Assembly (NCBI GenBank): GCA_024742355.1
Contig: JANSYM010000009.1
Coordinates: 62,001 to 126,000, forward strand
Source: Hyphomonadaceae bacterium
GTDB lineage: Bacteria; Pseudomonadota; Alphaproteobacteria; Caulobacterales; Hyphomonadaceae
Length of the DNA stretch: 64,000 bases
Direction of reading: 5' to 3'
The translations under genes and the position numbers were made by a program. Position 1 is the first letter of the stretch. Each line of letters starts with the position of its first letter. Below are positions 45,921 to 55,475 of the stretch, in pieces. The notes under the pieces were generated by a model. That model had not been told where the DNA came from, did not search any database, and saw nothing but the letters and a program-made list of their open reading frames with translations.

Positions 45921-46303
45921 TCCGCATCTCCGCCTGCCTCGCCATTGCGTTCGGGATATTTCTCTTTGTTGGCGAGGTCGCGCGCAATTGGGGCGACTGG
46001 CAATGGTGGCCATTCTGGCTGGTCGACTTTATCGCCGCTTCCTTGCTGATCCATGGCGGCGTGAGCGCGCTCAAGGCCTGGTCCTTGCGCTGGCTTGCTG
46101 GCGGCTGGGGATTTACCGCCGCGATGTTCTGGATGTCCTTCTTCAACCATGTGGACAATCTGCGCACGCAGCGATTCGAGCATAATGGGCCGATCGATGA
46201 ATCGCGGCTGACGACCATTATCGGGGTGATGCTGGTGGTTGCGCTGATTGGTTTTGTGTTGGCTTTGATCGGCAAGCGCCGCATCCCGCCGGAAGCCATC
46301 TAA
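45917..46303 (+). CDS. Small membrane protein coupled to murG
   Basis: A 128-residue protein with three to four hydrophobic segments ([71 protein letters not shown]) and a tryptophan-rich first loop, [10 protein letters not shown]. No family recognised. Its ATG overlaps the murG stop, so it is translated with murG, but no such gene is standard in the dcw cluster. Perhaps a local envelope accessory. Confidence 0.8.
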   Translation: MIRISACLAIAFGIFLFVGEVARNWGDWQWWPFWLVDFIAASLLIHGGVSALKAWSLRWLAGGWGFTAAMFWMSFFNHVDNLRTQRFEHNGPIDESRLTTIIGVMLVVALIGFVLALIGKRRIPPEAI

Positions 46304-46310
46304 TCACCGG

Positions 46311-46760
46311 TCAAGCGACGCCGCGCTTCAGCCAATCCCATCCAAATGCGTCATCTGAGTCGCCATTGGCGCGACGTTGGGCGAGTTTCTCCAACCCTTC
46401 AGCAAGGCTCGGCCGTTGCCCATCCGGCACCCACCACATCACAAAATGCATCTCGCCCAGGACCTCGAACCATTCCGCGCGTCGCTCGTAGAACTTCTTG
46501 TGCACCGTGTTCCAGACGAAACGTTCCAGACTTTCGGTATTCTCCCAGACAGACAGATTGGGCACCAGCAATGGCTCGCCGTCTATGATGATGTCCTCAT
46601 TGATGCTGCCAGGTTCGGCCAGTCCATCCATCATCCAGACAAAGCCCGGCATTTTCTTTGCCAGGCCGTTGATCAAGTCGAGATTGTCCATGAAGTCCTT
46701 GACGCGCGGATCATCAGTTGGCGCGACAAGGCGGCCGACATTGAGTTCAGCAAGTTGCAT
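46311..46760 (-). CDS. DUF3291 domain-containing protein
   Basis: A 149-residue protein matching DUF3291: LAELNVGRLVAP, DFMDNLDLINGLAKKMPGFVW, PNLSVWENTESLERFVWNTVHKKFYERRAEWF and FVMWWVPDGQRPSL. The family has an ABM-like ferredoxin-fold dimer often linked to monooxygenase-like roles; no precise function is known. It points against the dcw genes and lies between murG and murC, an unusual intrusion in that cluster. The start at 46760 is the first ATG of the domain. Confidence 0.87.
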   Translation of the reverse strand: MQLAELNVGRLVAPTDDPRVKDFMDNLDLINGLAKKMPGFVWMMDGLAEPGSINEDIIIDGEPLLVPNLSVWENTESLERFVWNTVHKKFYERRAEWFEVLGEMHFVMWWVPDGQRPSLAEGLEKLAQRRANGDSDDAFGWDWLKRGVA

Positions 46761-46910
46761 TCGCCTTTTCGACTCCTTCTTTTGGACATTTAGACATGCA
46801 CACTCGTCGACATGAATCTACCGTCATTTCAATGGGACAGTGACTCGCTTGCCTCGCACATGCGGAACAGGCTAATCGCAATCAACACACCTAATCGGGA
46901 CAGTGAACAG

Positions 46911-48302
46911 ATGAAACCCAGCCCCACTCCATTCCCGCTCGGCCCGGCCCACCTTGTCGGCATTGGCGGCATCGGCATGTCCGGCATTGCCGAAATCATG
47001 ATGAACCTTGGTTATCAGGTGCAGGGCTCGGACATGAAAGAGAGTGCCAATGTCGCGCGCCTGCGAGAGAAGGGCGCCGTCGTGCATATCGGGCACGCGG
47101 CCGAGAACGTCACTGGCACCAGCGCCGTGATCATTTCCAGCGCCATCAAGGATGACAATGTCGAGGTCCAGGCGGCGCGGGCGGCTGGCATCCCTGTCGT
47201 GCGCCGCGCCGATATGCTGGCTGAGATCATTCGCCTGAAATGGACGGTCGCGGTCGCCGGCACGCATGGCAAGACAACCACAACGACCATGGTCGCGGCT
47301 TTGCTCGACGGCGCCGGCATCGACCCGACCGTGATCAATGGCGGCATCATCAATGCCTATGGCTCCAACGCCAAGGCAGGCGATGGCGACTGGATCGTTC
47401 TGGAAGCCGACGAGTCCGACGGCACGTTCATGAAGATCCGCCCGACGGTTGCCATCGTCACCAATATGGATCCGGAACACATGGAGCATTATGGCTCCAT
47501 GGATGCGCTGCGGGCAGCCTTTGACACTTATGTCGGCAATATCCCTTTCTATGGCTTTGGCGTCCTGTGCACCGATCATCCGGAAGTTGCCGCGATGGTG
47601 GCGCGTGTGTCGGATCGGCGGATCATCACCTATGGCTATAATCGCCAGGCGGATGTGCGGGCGGTCAATCTCAAACCCTCCGCGGAAGGTGTGATGTTTG
47701 ATGTCATGCTGCGGGGCACCACGATTGACGATGTCTTCCTGCCGATGGCGGGCGAGCACAATGTCTCCAATGCGCTGGCGGCGATCGCTGTGGCGGTCGA
47801 GCTGGGCGCCAGCCCGGATCAGGTGCGTGACAGTCTGAAAGCCTTTGGCGGTGTGAAACGCCGATTCACCCCGGTCGGGGAATGGAACGGTGTCAAGATC
47901 ATTGACGATTATGCCCACCATCCGGTGGAGATCATGGCCTGCCTGAAAGCAGCCCGCGCAATTCAGGGGCAGGGGCGGGTCATCGCGATCTCGCAGCCGC
48001 ACCGATATTCGCGGCTGGAGGATCTGTTTGAAGAATTCGCGCAATGCTATCGCGAGGCCGACATTGCCGTGATCACACCCGTCTTCGCAGCTGGAGAGGC
48101 GCCGATTGACGGCGTCGATCACCTGCACCTGGTCGAGAGTATGCGCGGACATGGTCATAAACAGGCCCAGACGCTGGAGGATCTGGAAACCTTACCGGAT
48201 CTTGTGCGGGAGATGGCGAAACCTGGCGATATGGTCGTGTGCATGGGCGCGGGAAGCATCTCGGCGCACGCCAATGAACTGATCGAGCGCCTGAAATCCT
48301 GA
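46911..48302 (+). CDS. murC: UDP-N-acetylmuramate--L-alanine ligase
   Basis: First Mur ligase. The 463-residue protein has [16 protein letters not shown] at the N-terminus, the ATP loop [12 protein letters not shown] near 115, [10 protein letters not shown], and EIDDYAHHP-type [11 protein letters not shown] near 327, FQPHRYSR-type [12 protein letters not shown], and the C-terminal [14 protein letters not shown] chose the ATG at 46911 (MKPSPTP); upstream in-frame ATGs from 46812 would add residues without family support and no better ribosome site. Confidence 0.96.
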   Translation: MKPSPTPFPLGPAHLVGIGGIGMSGIAEIMMNLGYQVQGSDMKESANVARLREKGAVVHIGHAAENVTGTSAVIISSAIKDDNVEVQAARAAGIPVVRRADMLAEIIRLKWTVAVAGTHGKTTTTTMVAALLDGAGIDPTVINGGIINAYGSNAKAGDGDWIVLEADESDGTFMKIRPTVAIVTNMDPEHMEHYGSMDALRAAFDTYVGNIPFYGFGVLCTDHPEVAAMVARVSDRRIITYGYNRQADVRAVNLKPSAEGVMFDVMLRGTTIDDVFLPMAGEHNVSNALAAIAVAVELGASPDQVRDSLKAFGGVKRRFTPVGEWNGVKIIDDYAHHPVEIMACLKAARAIQGQGRVIAISQPHRYSRLEDLFEEFAQCYREADIAVITPVFAAGEAPIDGVDHLHLVESMRGHGHKQAQTLEDLETLPDLVREMAKPGDMVVCMGAGSISAHANELIERLKS

Positions 48303-48405
48303 CCTGTATGGTGAATCCCAGCGCCGCAATTGCGCGAATTTCCATGAACTTTTGTCAAAATCTCGGTGGCTAACTCCTCTCAAAGGTGACGAGAGGGACG
48401 TTTTC

Positions 48406-48975
48406 GTGCGTTACAAAACTGCGTGTCTGGCGGCCAGCATGGTTGGTTGCGCCGCCCTGGGTGTCGCTGCTGATGCCGCCATCAATGATGACTCTGTGCT
48501 GCGTCTGAGCCTGCTGGACAGCCCGCCGATAAGCGCGCTGGAAGTGCCTTTGCGCCCGCGCTTGGAAGCGCAATTGCCGAGCGCGCTGACGGAGTCCGCA
48601 GCGCCGCAAGTCAGTGTTTCTGAAGCCGGCCGTGTCGGCAAGTTTGCGCACATCGCGACACCGCACCCAAACCTGACTGTCACCGTGGGTGCCACCGATG
48701 ATGCGTCTGAGCTCGGGCGCCAGATCGATCGTGCCATTTTGGAGATGACCCGGAGCGATGCGCTGTTTAACCGCCAATCTGACAGCGCGCCCTTTATTGG
48801 ATTGGGCGTTCGTTCCGGGTCTAGCCAGACGGGCTGGTCCGCAGACGCGGCGATAGGGTTCGGTGTCTTCAACCCGCCTGATCACAGCCGCCTGTCCGGC
48901 GCCGCGGGCAATGCTCTGGCGCAGCAATACCAGGCTGAGGCGAGCGCCCATTTCAAACTGAGATATACGTTCTAG
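48406..48975 (+). CDS. Unknown exported protein between murC and murB
   Basis: A 189-residue protein with a signal-like start (YKTACLAASMVGCAALGVAADA) and no further membrane segment. The last 20 residues (AEASAHFKLRYTF) alternate like an outer-membrane beta-strand ending in Phe, which would suit BAM recognition. The middle has a helix LGRQIDRAILEMTRSDALF. I do not know the family. The GTG at 48406 follows AGGGA with 7-base spacing and gives the signal sequence. Probably periplasmic or outer-membrane associated. Inserted in the dcw order. Confidence 0.75.
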   Translation: MRYKTACLAASMVGCAALGVAADAAINDDSVLRLSLLDSPPISALEVPLRPRLEAQLPSALTESAAPQVSVSEAGRVGKFAHIATPHPNLTVTVGATDDASELGRQIDRAILEMTRSDALFNRQSDSAPFIGLGVRSGSSQTGWSADAAIGFGVFNPPDHSRLSGAAGNALAQQYQAEASAHFKLRYTF

Positions 48976-49045
48976 CGATCACGCACACGGAACCTGTCTG
49001 CCTTCACCCCTTTGCTCTGTCGCAGACTGGGGTTAGGGCAGGCAT

Positions 49046-49975
49046 ATGGAATTTGAACTTGAGTCATTGCCGCAGCCGCGGGGCAAACTGCTGAAAAATG
49101 CGCCGCTTGCGCCCTATACCTGGTTTCGGGTCGGCGGCGCTGCGGATGCGCTGTTCCTGCCCGCGGACGACGCGGACCTGGCGAGCTTTCTGAAGGCTTT
49201 GCCGGAAGATGTTCCGGTGACAGTCCTCGGTGTCGGGTCGAACGTGATTGTTCGTGATGGCGGCATTGAAGGCGTCGTGGTGCGGTTGATGGGCCGCTAT
49301 TGGGGCACGGTGAAACACAATGGCACAGCGGTCAGCGCGCGGGCTGGAGCGCTCGATCTCAATGTCGCCAAGGCAGCGGCCAAGGCGGGCATTAGCGGGC
49401 TCTCTTTCCTGTCCGGCATTCCCGGTTCGATTGGCGGAGCTGTGCGCACCAATGCCGGCTGTTACGGCCACGAATTGAGCGATGTCGTGACCGCTGTCGA
49501 TGGCATTAGCCGCGCCGGCGAGCCGGTGACCTTGCAGCGCAAGGACATCGGGTTTTCGTATCGCCATACCGATTTTGCCAGCAATATCGTTGTCACCCAG
49601 CTGCATCTCGTCGGCAGTGGAACAGGCGATCCCGACACGCTCGCAGAAGAGATCGCAGCGCATCAGGCGCGCCGGGCCGAGACCCAGCCGATCAAGGACA
49701 AGACGGGTGGATCAACCTTTGCCAATCCCGATCCGCCGGGAACCCCGGATGCGCGCTCAAGCTGGAAGCTGATCGACGCGGCGGGGTGCCGAGGCCTGCG
49801 CGTTGGCGGCGCCATGGTCAGCGAGAAGCATTGCAATTTCCTGATCAATACCGGCGAAGCGACGGCCGCCGATATTGAGGCGCTCGGCGAATTGGTGCGT
49901 GCCCGCGTGCTGGATCATTCAGGCGTTGACCTGCGCTGGGAGATTCGCCGCATCGGACGCCTTCAGAACGTCTAG
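49046..49975 (+). CDS. murB: UDP-N-acetylenolpyruvoylglucosamine reductase
   Basis: FAD enzyme that reduces UDP-GlcNAc-enolpyruvate to UDP-MurNAc with NADPH. The 309 residues contain the FAD motif [13 protein letters not shown] near 60, [34 protein letters not shown], and [11 protein letters not shown] with the catalytic Ser, plus [28 protein letters not shown]. Type IIa-like (short) form. It is the last dcw gene here: ddl, ftsQ, ftsA and ftsZ do not follow. Its stop overlaps the convergent receptor gene by CTAG. Confidence 0.97.
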   Translation: MEFELESLPQPRGKLLKNAPLAPYTWFRVGGAADALFLPADDADLASFLKALPEDVPVTVLGVGSNVIVRDGGIEGVVVRLMGRYWGTVKHNGTAVSARAGALDLNVAKAAAKAGISGLSFLSGIPGSIGGAVRTNAGCYGHELSDVVTAVDGISRAGEPVTLQRKDIGFSYRHTDFASNIVVTQLHLVGSGTGDPDTLAEEIAAHQARRAETQPIKDKTGGSTFANPDPPGTPDARSSWKLIDAAGCRGLRVGGAMVSEKHCNFLINTGEATAADIEALGELVRARVLDHSGVDLRWEIRRIGRLQNV

Positions 49976-52014
49976 AATGTGCCTTTCAGGCGCAACGTGA
50001 CAATACTGCCAAAATTACGAATTCGGTCTTCGACCCGGTCGACCTGACCATTGCGATCGGGCAAATAGACCACGCGCGTGACTTTCGAGTCGGTGTCGAT
50101 CAGATTGCCGAAAAACGCCGAACCAGTCATGCCGAATATGTCCTTGTGTTCGACAAATCCCCAGACAAAGCCCTTGGGCTCGGAGAAATTGACCCGGACG
50201 TCTTGGCGAAATCTCGGCGACTGAGCGAAGTTCTCGTAATTGATGCCCCAGGCCCAGTCCGTGTCCGGCACATCATGGCGAAAATTAACTTCGAAGAAAT
50301 GGATTTGGGAGCCGTTGAAATCTCGGGTTGCGCCGGTTACCGGGTCTTCCAGGAACGTATCCTGAAGGAAGGTCTCATATTCCAACTGCGCGCCTTCCCA
50401 ACCAATATTATCGAGCTTCAGCGTCCCTTCGACCTCAAACGCGACGCGTGAAGCAGAATCGAGATTGCCCGGTCCTTCGCCGTTGCCGATTGGGACCTGA
50501 TCAATGAGATCTTCGATTTCGTCATAAATTATCTCAGCGGTCAGCGCACCCCAGCTTCCAAAGTCCTTTTCCGCCTCGACCGCAAAGCGCCAACGCCGAT
50601 CCGGCACAATGTCATTATTGCCAACATTGTCTTCCCGGTTATTTGGATCGATGTTGGCGATAAAGTCGAAGAAATCGAGTTGACCAACCAGGCGCTCGGC
50701 CGAGGCATTGATCTTCAGATCGTCATCCACGTCCCAGGCGATTGAGGCGCTGCCTTTCGGTCGCGTGAACATGCGCGTCTGCCCTCCGACGCCATCAGAC
50801 GATATTTCTGATTGCTCGGCGCCAAGCGAAACTTGCAGGCGCAATTTCTGGTTCAACTGGCGGCCATGCGTGATGAAGGCTTCAGCGCGCTTTTCCTCGA
50901 CCCGGGTGCCGGGATCGATCACCGTTCGGTTTGGTGCGGCATCGATCGTGGTTCCGGTGAACAGGTCGGATTCATTCTCCAGGGAATTGAACGCGCCTTC
51001 GAGCGAAACCTGCCAATCCGAATTGTTCTTCCCGGCCCAACTGTATTCGCCGCGCAAAATGCTTTCGCTCTCATCCGTGGTGCGCGCGAAGATTTCGTTG
51101 GTGACATTCGTGCCGTCAATATTCGCCTCAAGAAATTGAACGGTGACCGGGCTGTGCTCATTGCGTTGCAAACCGATCAGCTTCAGGCGGCCAGGGCCGA
51201 GGCCGAATTCATAATCGCCGCCAATCTCGCTCTCCCATTCATCCTCATTGAATGTGAACTCCGATTGGCTGACCAAAGTGCCATCCGGAAGAAACTTTGA
51301 GCTGGTTTCGAGTTCGTCGGGTTCTGAAACCCCATATTCGGCGTTCAGATTGGCAATGTGCCCATTGCTCGGCGTCCAGCTGAGGCTGCCATTCAAGCTC
51401 GTGCGTTCGTTCAGGAACCGGCCGGTTTCCTCGCGAAAGTTTGTGAGGTTTCCAGCGCCGTCAAAAATGTTTTCGCGGCCCGCTGCGCCGCCGCGCCCAG
51501 GTTCGGCCTCGAGGCCAAGCGTCCAACCGAGCGATCCGGACTGACCACTCACTGAGATTTCAGCCCAGCGCACGGCGGCCTCCAGGTTTTCGCGATATCT
51601 CTGATGCGCGGACCAGGTCCCGGATATGCCATTGGCTTTGGCGGTGACATTGGCGACCTGGCCGCTCAGGCCTGGAATGTCGAGATTGGCGCCTTCGACA
51701 ATCTCGATCTTCTCGACATTCTCGGCCGGAATACGCGACAGGGCGTCCCGGGCCGTGGTTGATTTCGACGAAATGCGCTGGCCATTGATCAGGACATTCT
51801 CGTCTGCCTGGCCAAATCCGCGTTGCTCTTCATCGCTCTGGGAAATGTTGAAACCTGGAATCTGGGAGACCATGTCGAGCGCCGTGCGCGGCGCAAATTG
51901 CTGAAAGTCAGCTGCCGTAAAAGTACGGGAATCCTCGCCGGGCTGTTCAATGGTCTGTGCGGGTGCAGAGAGGGGAAGACTGACCGCCAGCCCGGCGAGG
52001 AAAGCGCATTTCAT
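49972..52014 (-). CDS. TonB-dependent outer-membrane receptor
   Basis: A 680-residue receptor with a signal peptide ([11 protein letters not shown]). The plug domain begins near [18 protein letters not shown] and includes [13 protein letters not shown] and [24 protein letters not shown]. The barrel follows, ending in TLRLKGTF with C-terminal Phe for BAM. No siderophore genes, sigma factor or adjacent hydrolase reveals the substrate; the type with a bare catecholate-like plug is common for sugars, peptides or lipids. It is convergent with murB. A palindrome at 52057-52068 lies 43 bases before the start and may be its operator. Confidence 0.93.
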   Translation of the reverse strand: MKCAFLAGLAVSLPLSAPAQTIEQPGEDSRTFTAADFQQFAPRTALDMVSQIPGFNISQSDEEQRGFGQADENVLINGQRISSKSTTARDALSRIPAENVEKIEIVEGANLDIPGLSGQVANVTAKANGISGTWSAHQRYRENLEAAVRWAEISVSGQSGSLGWTLGLEAEPGRGGAAGRENIFDGAGNLTNFREETGRFLNERTSLNGSLSWTPSNGHIANLNAEYGVSEPDELETSSKFLPDGTLVSQSEFTFNEDEWESEIGGDYEFGLGPGRLKLIGLQRNEHSPVTVQFLEANIDGTNVTNEIFARTTDESESILRGEYSWAGKNNSDWQVSLEGAFNSLENESDLFTGTTIDAAPNRTVIDPGTRVEEKRAEAFITHGRQLNQKLRLQVSLGAEQSEISSDGVGGQTRMFTRPKGSASIAWDVDDDLKINASAERLVGQLDFFDFIANIDPNNREDNVGNNDIVPDRRWRFAVEAEKDFGSWGALTAEIIYDEIEDLIDQVPIGNGEGPGNLDSASRVAFEVEGTLKLDNIGWEGAQLEYETFLQDTFLEDPVTGATRDFNGSQIHFFEVNFRHDVPDTDWAWGINYENFAQSPRFRQDVRVNFSEPKGFVWGFVEHKDIFGMTGSAFFGNLIDTDSKVTRVVYLPDRNGQVDRVEDRIRNFGSIVTLRLKGTF

Positions 52015-52433
52015 GTCGTGATACTCCGGTCGAGATACTGTTCTCTTGTCATCGTGTTACATATGTAAACACACGCTGCAACCCCACGGATAGATTTTTT
52101 TTCGACGCGGTATTTTCAGGCAAAAATTTTGGCTGGAGAGGCAAGGTGCGGCGCAAGTCGATCGAAGACTGCGCGAGTTCTGCAAGATGATTCTTCAGGG
52201 CGTGTGCGCCTGCGCTGGACCACAAACTGAGACGGTCAGAGAATGACCAAGCGGATCAACACCTTACTGTGAGTACAGGTCTGCGAACTTCGCCATGCAC
52301 GGAAAACTTTCCCCCGTCGTGGCGGCGTTCGTTTCTTTTTGAGGGGAAGTGGTGTGCTGATCGATAATCGTTTCTGGACTGCCATATTGTGCGTTCGCCG
52401 GATGCATGAAACGACCACGCCAGATCGAATTGG
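52015..52433. other. Divergent region between TonB receptor and type I secretion operon
   Basis: 419 bases without a supported gene; small frames on both strands look non-coding. It must contain both promoters. The receptor side holds the perfect palindrome TTACATATGTAA (52057-52068), and TTTTTTTT occurs at about 52096. Nothing else is recognised. Confidence 0.6.
52057..52068. promoter_or_regulatory. Palindrome before TonB receptor gene
   Basis: TTACATATGTAA is a perfect 12-base palindrome in otherwise GC-rich DNA, flanked by GTG and ACAC to give a near-perfect 19-base symmetry. It lies 43 bases upstream of the receptor start, a typical operator position. The regulator is unknown. Confidence 0.4.
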
Positions 52434-54176
52434 ATGTCGCACGTGACGGTGGCGGCTACCGAGACCGACGTCGCTGAGGCTGCGATGCGCGACCCGGATA
52501 TGCGGGCGCTTAAGACAGGTCTGAGCGCGTTTCTGGTCGTCACGGCGTTCTTCTCGATCTCGGTCAATATTCTGCTGCTGGTGTCGCCGCTTTACATGTT
52601 GCAGGTCTATGACCGTGTTCTCACCTCAGGGTCGATGGAGACGCTGATCCTGATTTCCGTCCTGGCGGGCGGTTTGATGGTGACATACGTGTTCGCAGAA
52701 AGTGCTCGTCGACATGCTTTGGCGCTCGCCGCGCGATTCCTGCACAGACGATTTGGCGAAAAGCTGTTCAACGTGAACTTCGCGGAATCGCGCGCCGATG
52801 GATCGTTACAGAAAGACCTGTCGGACCTGACCGTGGTGCAATCCTTCTTTTCAAACGGGTTGATCCTGCCGGTCTTCGACCTGCCTTTCACGCCCTGTTT
52901 CCTGCTGGTCTTGTACCTGATTCATCCGCTTCTGGGCTGGCTTGGCGTCGCGGGTGCGGGCTTGTTGCTGCTGATCACGATCCTGGCGGAACTTGCGGCG
53001 CGCGAGCCTGAGAAAACCGCGCAATCGGTTGAGCGGGCCTCTCAGGACTTCGCGTCCGGATTGGCTGGACAACAGTCGGCGATTGTCAGCATGGGGATGG
53101 CGCGACAAGCCTTTCAGGGCTGGTCAAGCCGGAAGGCGCTGTCCGACCAGCTCTCGCTCGGGACGGCAAAGTCATCCAATTTTTTTGGGGCGCTGACGCG
53201 TGGCCTGCGCCAGACGCTGCAAATGGGGGCGCTCGGCCTCGGCGGATGGCTGGTCTTGCAGCATGTCGCGACACCAGGTGTCATTATTGCCGGTTCAATC
53301 GTGATGGGACGGGCACTGGCGCCGATTGATCAATGCGTCGGCATGTGGCGACAGATTATCCGTGCACGGAAGTCGTGGAAAAATGTCAGACAGCGCGCGG
53401 CGAACCCGTTGGCCAAACAAGACGAGTATACGCCGATGCCGCGGCCTGATCCCCGACTGGAATTGATCAATCTGGAAGTCGGCCATCCGGGGGCGGAGCA
53501 ACGCGTTTTGCCGCGTTTTAGCCTGACCCTGGAGCGTGGGACTGTACTCGCAATTGTCGGCCCAAGCGGGATCGGAAAATCAACGCTTTTGCAAACTCTG
53601 ACCGGGGTCTGGTCGCCGCTCGATGGTCAAGTCACGCTGGGCGGACGTGATCTGCACGAATGGAATCAAAACGATCGCGGACAGTATGTCGGCTACTTAC
53701 CGCAAGACGTCGAGCTTTTGCCCGGAACGGTGGTCCAGAACATTGCGCGTTTTACGCAGGCCGATAGCGCGCAAGTCATTGCCACCGCAAAAGATTGCGG
53801 GGCGCATGAAATGGTCAGCGCGCTGGCCGACGGCTATGACACGGTGATCGGACCGGGCGGGGCACAGATCTCCGCCGGTCAGAAACAAGCAATCGGGCTT
53901 GCGCGCGCCCTGTTTGGCGCGCCGCCTTTGCTGGCGCTGGATGAGCCGTCCGCAAATCTCGACGAATTCACCATCGCCAAACTCACCCGCACCTTGGCCG
54001 CACAGCGCGCAGCGGGCCATGTGGTTCTGATCGCGACGCATGATGTGCGCATGATCCAGGCCGCGGACCGTGTGCTGCTCTTGAACAAGAATGAAATCAA
54101 ACTGGTCGGCGCGGACGCCTATCGCGCCGCGATCGCCAACAAGTTGCAACCGGCGACGCGGGAGGCGCTGTCATGA
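52434..54176 (+). CDS. Type I secretion ABC transporter (PrtD family)
   Basis: Inner-membrane ATPase of 580 residues that drives one-step export of large RTX or adhesin proteins. The N-terminal half has about five transmembrane helices (YMLQVYDRVLTSGSMETL is the PrtD-type hallmark). The nucleotide-binding half has Walker A GPSGIGKST near 380, signature ISAGQKQAIGLARAL and Walker B LALDEPSANLD. There is no C39 peptidase-like domain. The start ATG lacks a strong ribosome site. The membrane-fusion gene overlaps its stop (ATGA). Likely exports the giant adhesin downstream. Confidence 0.94.
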   Translation: MSHVTVAATETDVAEAAMRDPDMRALKTGLSAFLVVTAFFSISVNILLLVSPLYMLQVYDRVLTSGSMETLILISVLAGGLMVTYVFAESARRHALALAARFLHRRFGEKLFNVNFAESRADGSLQKDLSDLTVVQSFFSNGLILPVFDLPFTPCFLLVLYLIHPLLGWLGVAGAGLLLLITILAELAAREPEKTAQSVERASQDFASGLAGQQSAIVSMGMARQAFQGWSSRKALSDQLSLGTAKSSNFFGALTRGLRQTLQMGALGLGGWLVLQHVATPGVIIAGSIVMGRALAPIDQCVGMWRQIIRARKSWKNVRQRAANPLAKQDEYTPMPRPDPRLELINLEVGHPGAEQRVLPRFSLTLERGTVLAIVGPSGIGKSTLLQTLTGVWSPLDGQVTLGGRDLHEWNQNDRGQYVGYLPQDVELLPGTVVQNIARFTQADSAQVIATAKDCGAHEMVSALADGYDTVIGPGGAQISAGQKQAIGLARALFGAPPLLALDEPSANLDEFTIAKLTRTLAAQRAAGHVVLIATHDVRMIQAADRVLLLNKNEIKLVGADAYRAAIANKLQPATREALS

Positions 54177-55471
54177 AAGCCATGGGGCTGATATTCTCCG
54201 ATCGCCGATTGTCGACATCCTTCCTGGTGTGTGCCGTGTCGCTCGGCGGATTTCTGGCCTGGGCCGGGCTGGCGCCCCTGGCCGAAGGCGTGACCGCTTA
54301 TGGCAGTGTCGTCGTCGAGTCTGATCGCAAGCTTGTTCAGCATCTGGAAGGCGGCATCATCGATCAGATCCTGATCAAGGAAGGGGACATGGTCGAGACC
54401 GGTGACCCGTTGATGGTGCTCACCGATATCGCCGCCTCAGCCGGCCGGGATCAGGTGACCCAGGATCTCGTCAACCACCTTGCATCGATCGATCGTCTCA
54501 CTGCCCTGCTCGCTGGAAACAGCGAGATCGCGTTTACGGAGCTTTCGGATGATGTCGAAATCCGGCCCGAGGACTATGACGAGATCCTCGCCCGGCAGCG
54601 CGATCTGTTTGCGCAACAGAACCGTCGGCTGTCAGCCGATGTGCGGGTGCTCAGAAGTCGCGCGGAGGGCCTGGCCGAGTCGGCGCGAAACCAACAGGCC
54701 CAGATTGAAAGCCAGAAACGATCGGTCGGCATCATCGAGGCCGATCTGGTCAAGAAAGAGTCGCTGCTGGCGGAGAATCTGGTGTCAGGCGATGCGGTTG
54801 TCCAATTGCAACGTGACCTGACCCTGGCCGAAAGCGAATTGTTCCGCCTGAACGCGGCGCAGGAGCAAAACCTGATCGAGGCGCGGGAAGTGCGCAATCA
54901 GATTATCCAGACCGAGGAACGCTTTGCCGAAGACCTGACCCAAGAGCTTCTGGAGGCCCGGGCGAGCGCCGCCGAAGCCGGGGAGCAATTGCGCGCCGCA
55001 CAGGACGTGGTCAACCGGACCACGCTGTTTGCGCCGCGATCCGGCGAGGTGCTCAACCTCAAATACAGCACGCTGGGCGGGGTCGTTCAGCCAGGCGAGG
55101 CCGTCGTCGAAATTGTCCCGCGCGAAGCGCAACTGGTGGCCTCTCTGGAAATCTTCCCGGCCGACCGGGACGGCGTCTATGAAGGCTTGCGCGTGATGAC
55201 TCGACTAAGCGGTTTTGACAGCTGGCGCTCCCCCAGCATGGAGGGGAAGATCATGGATGTCAGTCCGGATCTGAAGAGCGCTCCGAGCGGCGACTATTCC
55301 TATTATGAGGCGCGTGTGGTGCTGGACGTGGACACCCTGGCCGAGAACGGAATCCAGGCGGCGCCCGGCATGCCGGTCGAGGCGTTCGTCCTGTCCGGTC
55401 AGAAGCGCACCCTGCTGAATTATCTGGTTGAACCGATTACCGCCACGTTTCGACGTGGCGCCAAGGAGTGA
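54173..55471 (+). CDS. Type I secretion membrane fusion protein (HlyD/PrtE family)
   Basis: Periplasmic adaptor of 432 residues. One transmembrane helix (FLVCAVSLGGFLAWAGLAPL) follows a short cytoplasmic start. The lipoyl half-motif QHLEGGIIDQILIKEGDMV near 60, a long coiled coil (about 120-270, with RDLFAQQNRRLSADVRVLRSRAEGLAE), and LFAPRSGEVLNLKYST near 285 complete the MFP layout. It bridges the ABC transporter and the TolC-like protein. The start overlaps the upstream gene and the TolC gene follows after 4 bases. Confidence 0.95.
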   Translation: MKAMGLIFSDRRLSTSFLVCAVSLGGFLAWAGLAPLAEGVTAYGSVVVESDRKLVQHLEGGIIDQILIKEGDMVETGDPLMVLTDIAASAGRDQVTQDLVNHLASIDRLTALLAGNSEIAFTELSDDVEIRPEDYDEILARQRDLFAQQNRRLSADVRVLRSRAEGLAESARNQQAQIESQKRSVGIIEADLVKKESLLAENLVSGDAVVQLQRDLTLAESELFRLNAAQEQNLIEAREVRNQIIQTEERFAEDLTQELLEARASAAEAGEQLRAAQDVVNRTTLFAPRSGEVLNLKYSTLGGVVQPGEAVVEIVPREAQLVASLEIFPADRDGVYEGLRVMTRLSGFDSWRSPSMEGKIMDVSPDLKSAPSGDYSYYEARVVLDVDTLAENGIQAAPGMPVEAFVLSGQKRTLLNYLVEPITATFRRGAKE

Positions 55472-55475
55472 TCCT

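Noticed and set aside
46872-48158. 428-codon minus-strand frame across murC
   Set aside because: Shadow of murC, which has all Mur ligase motifs on the plus strand.
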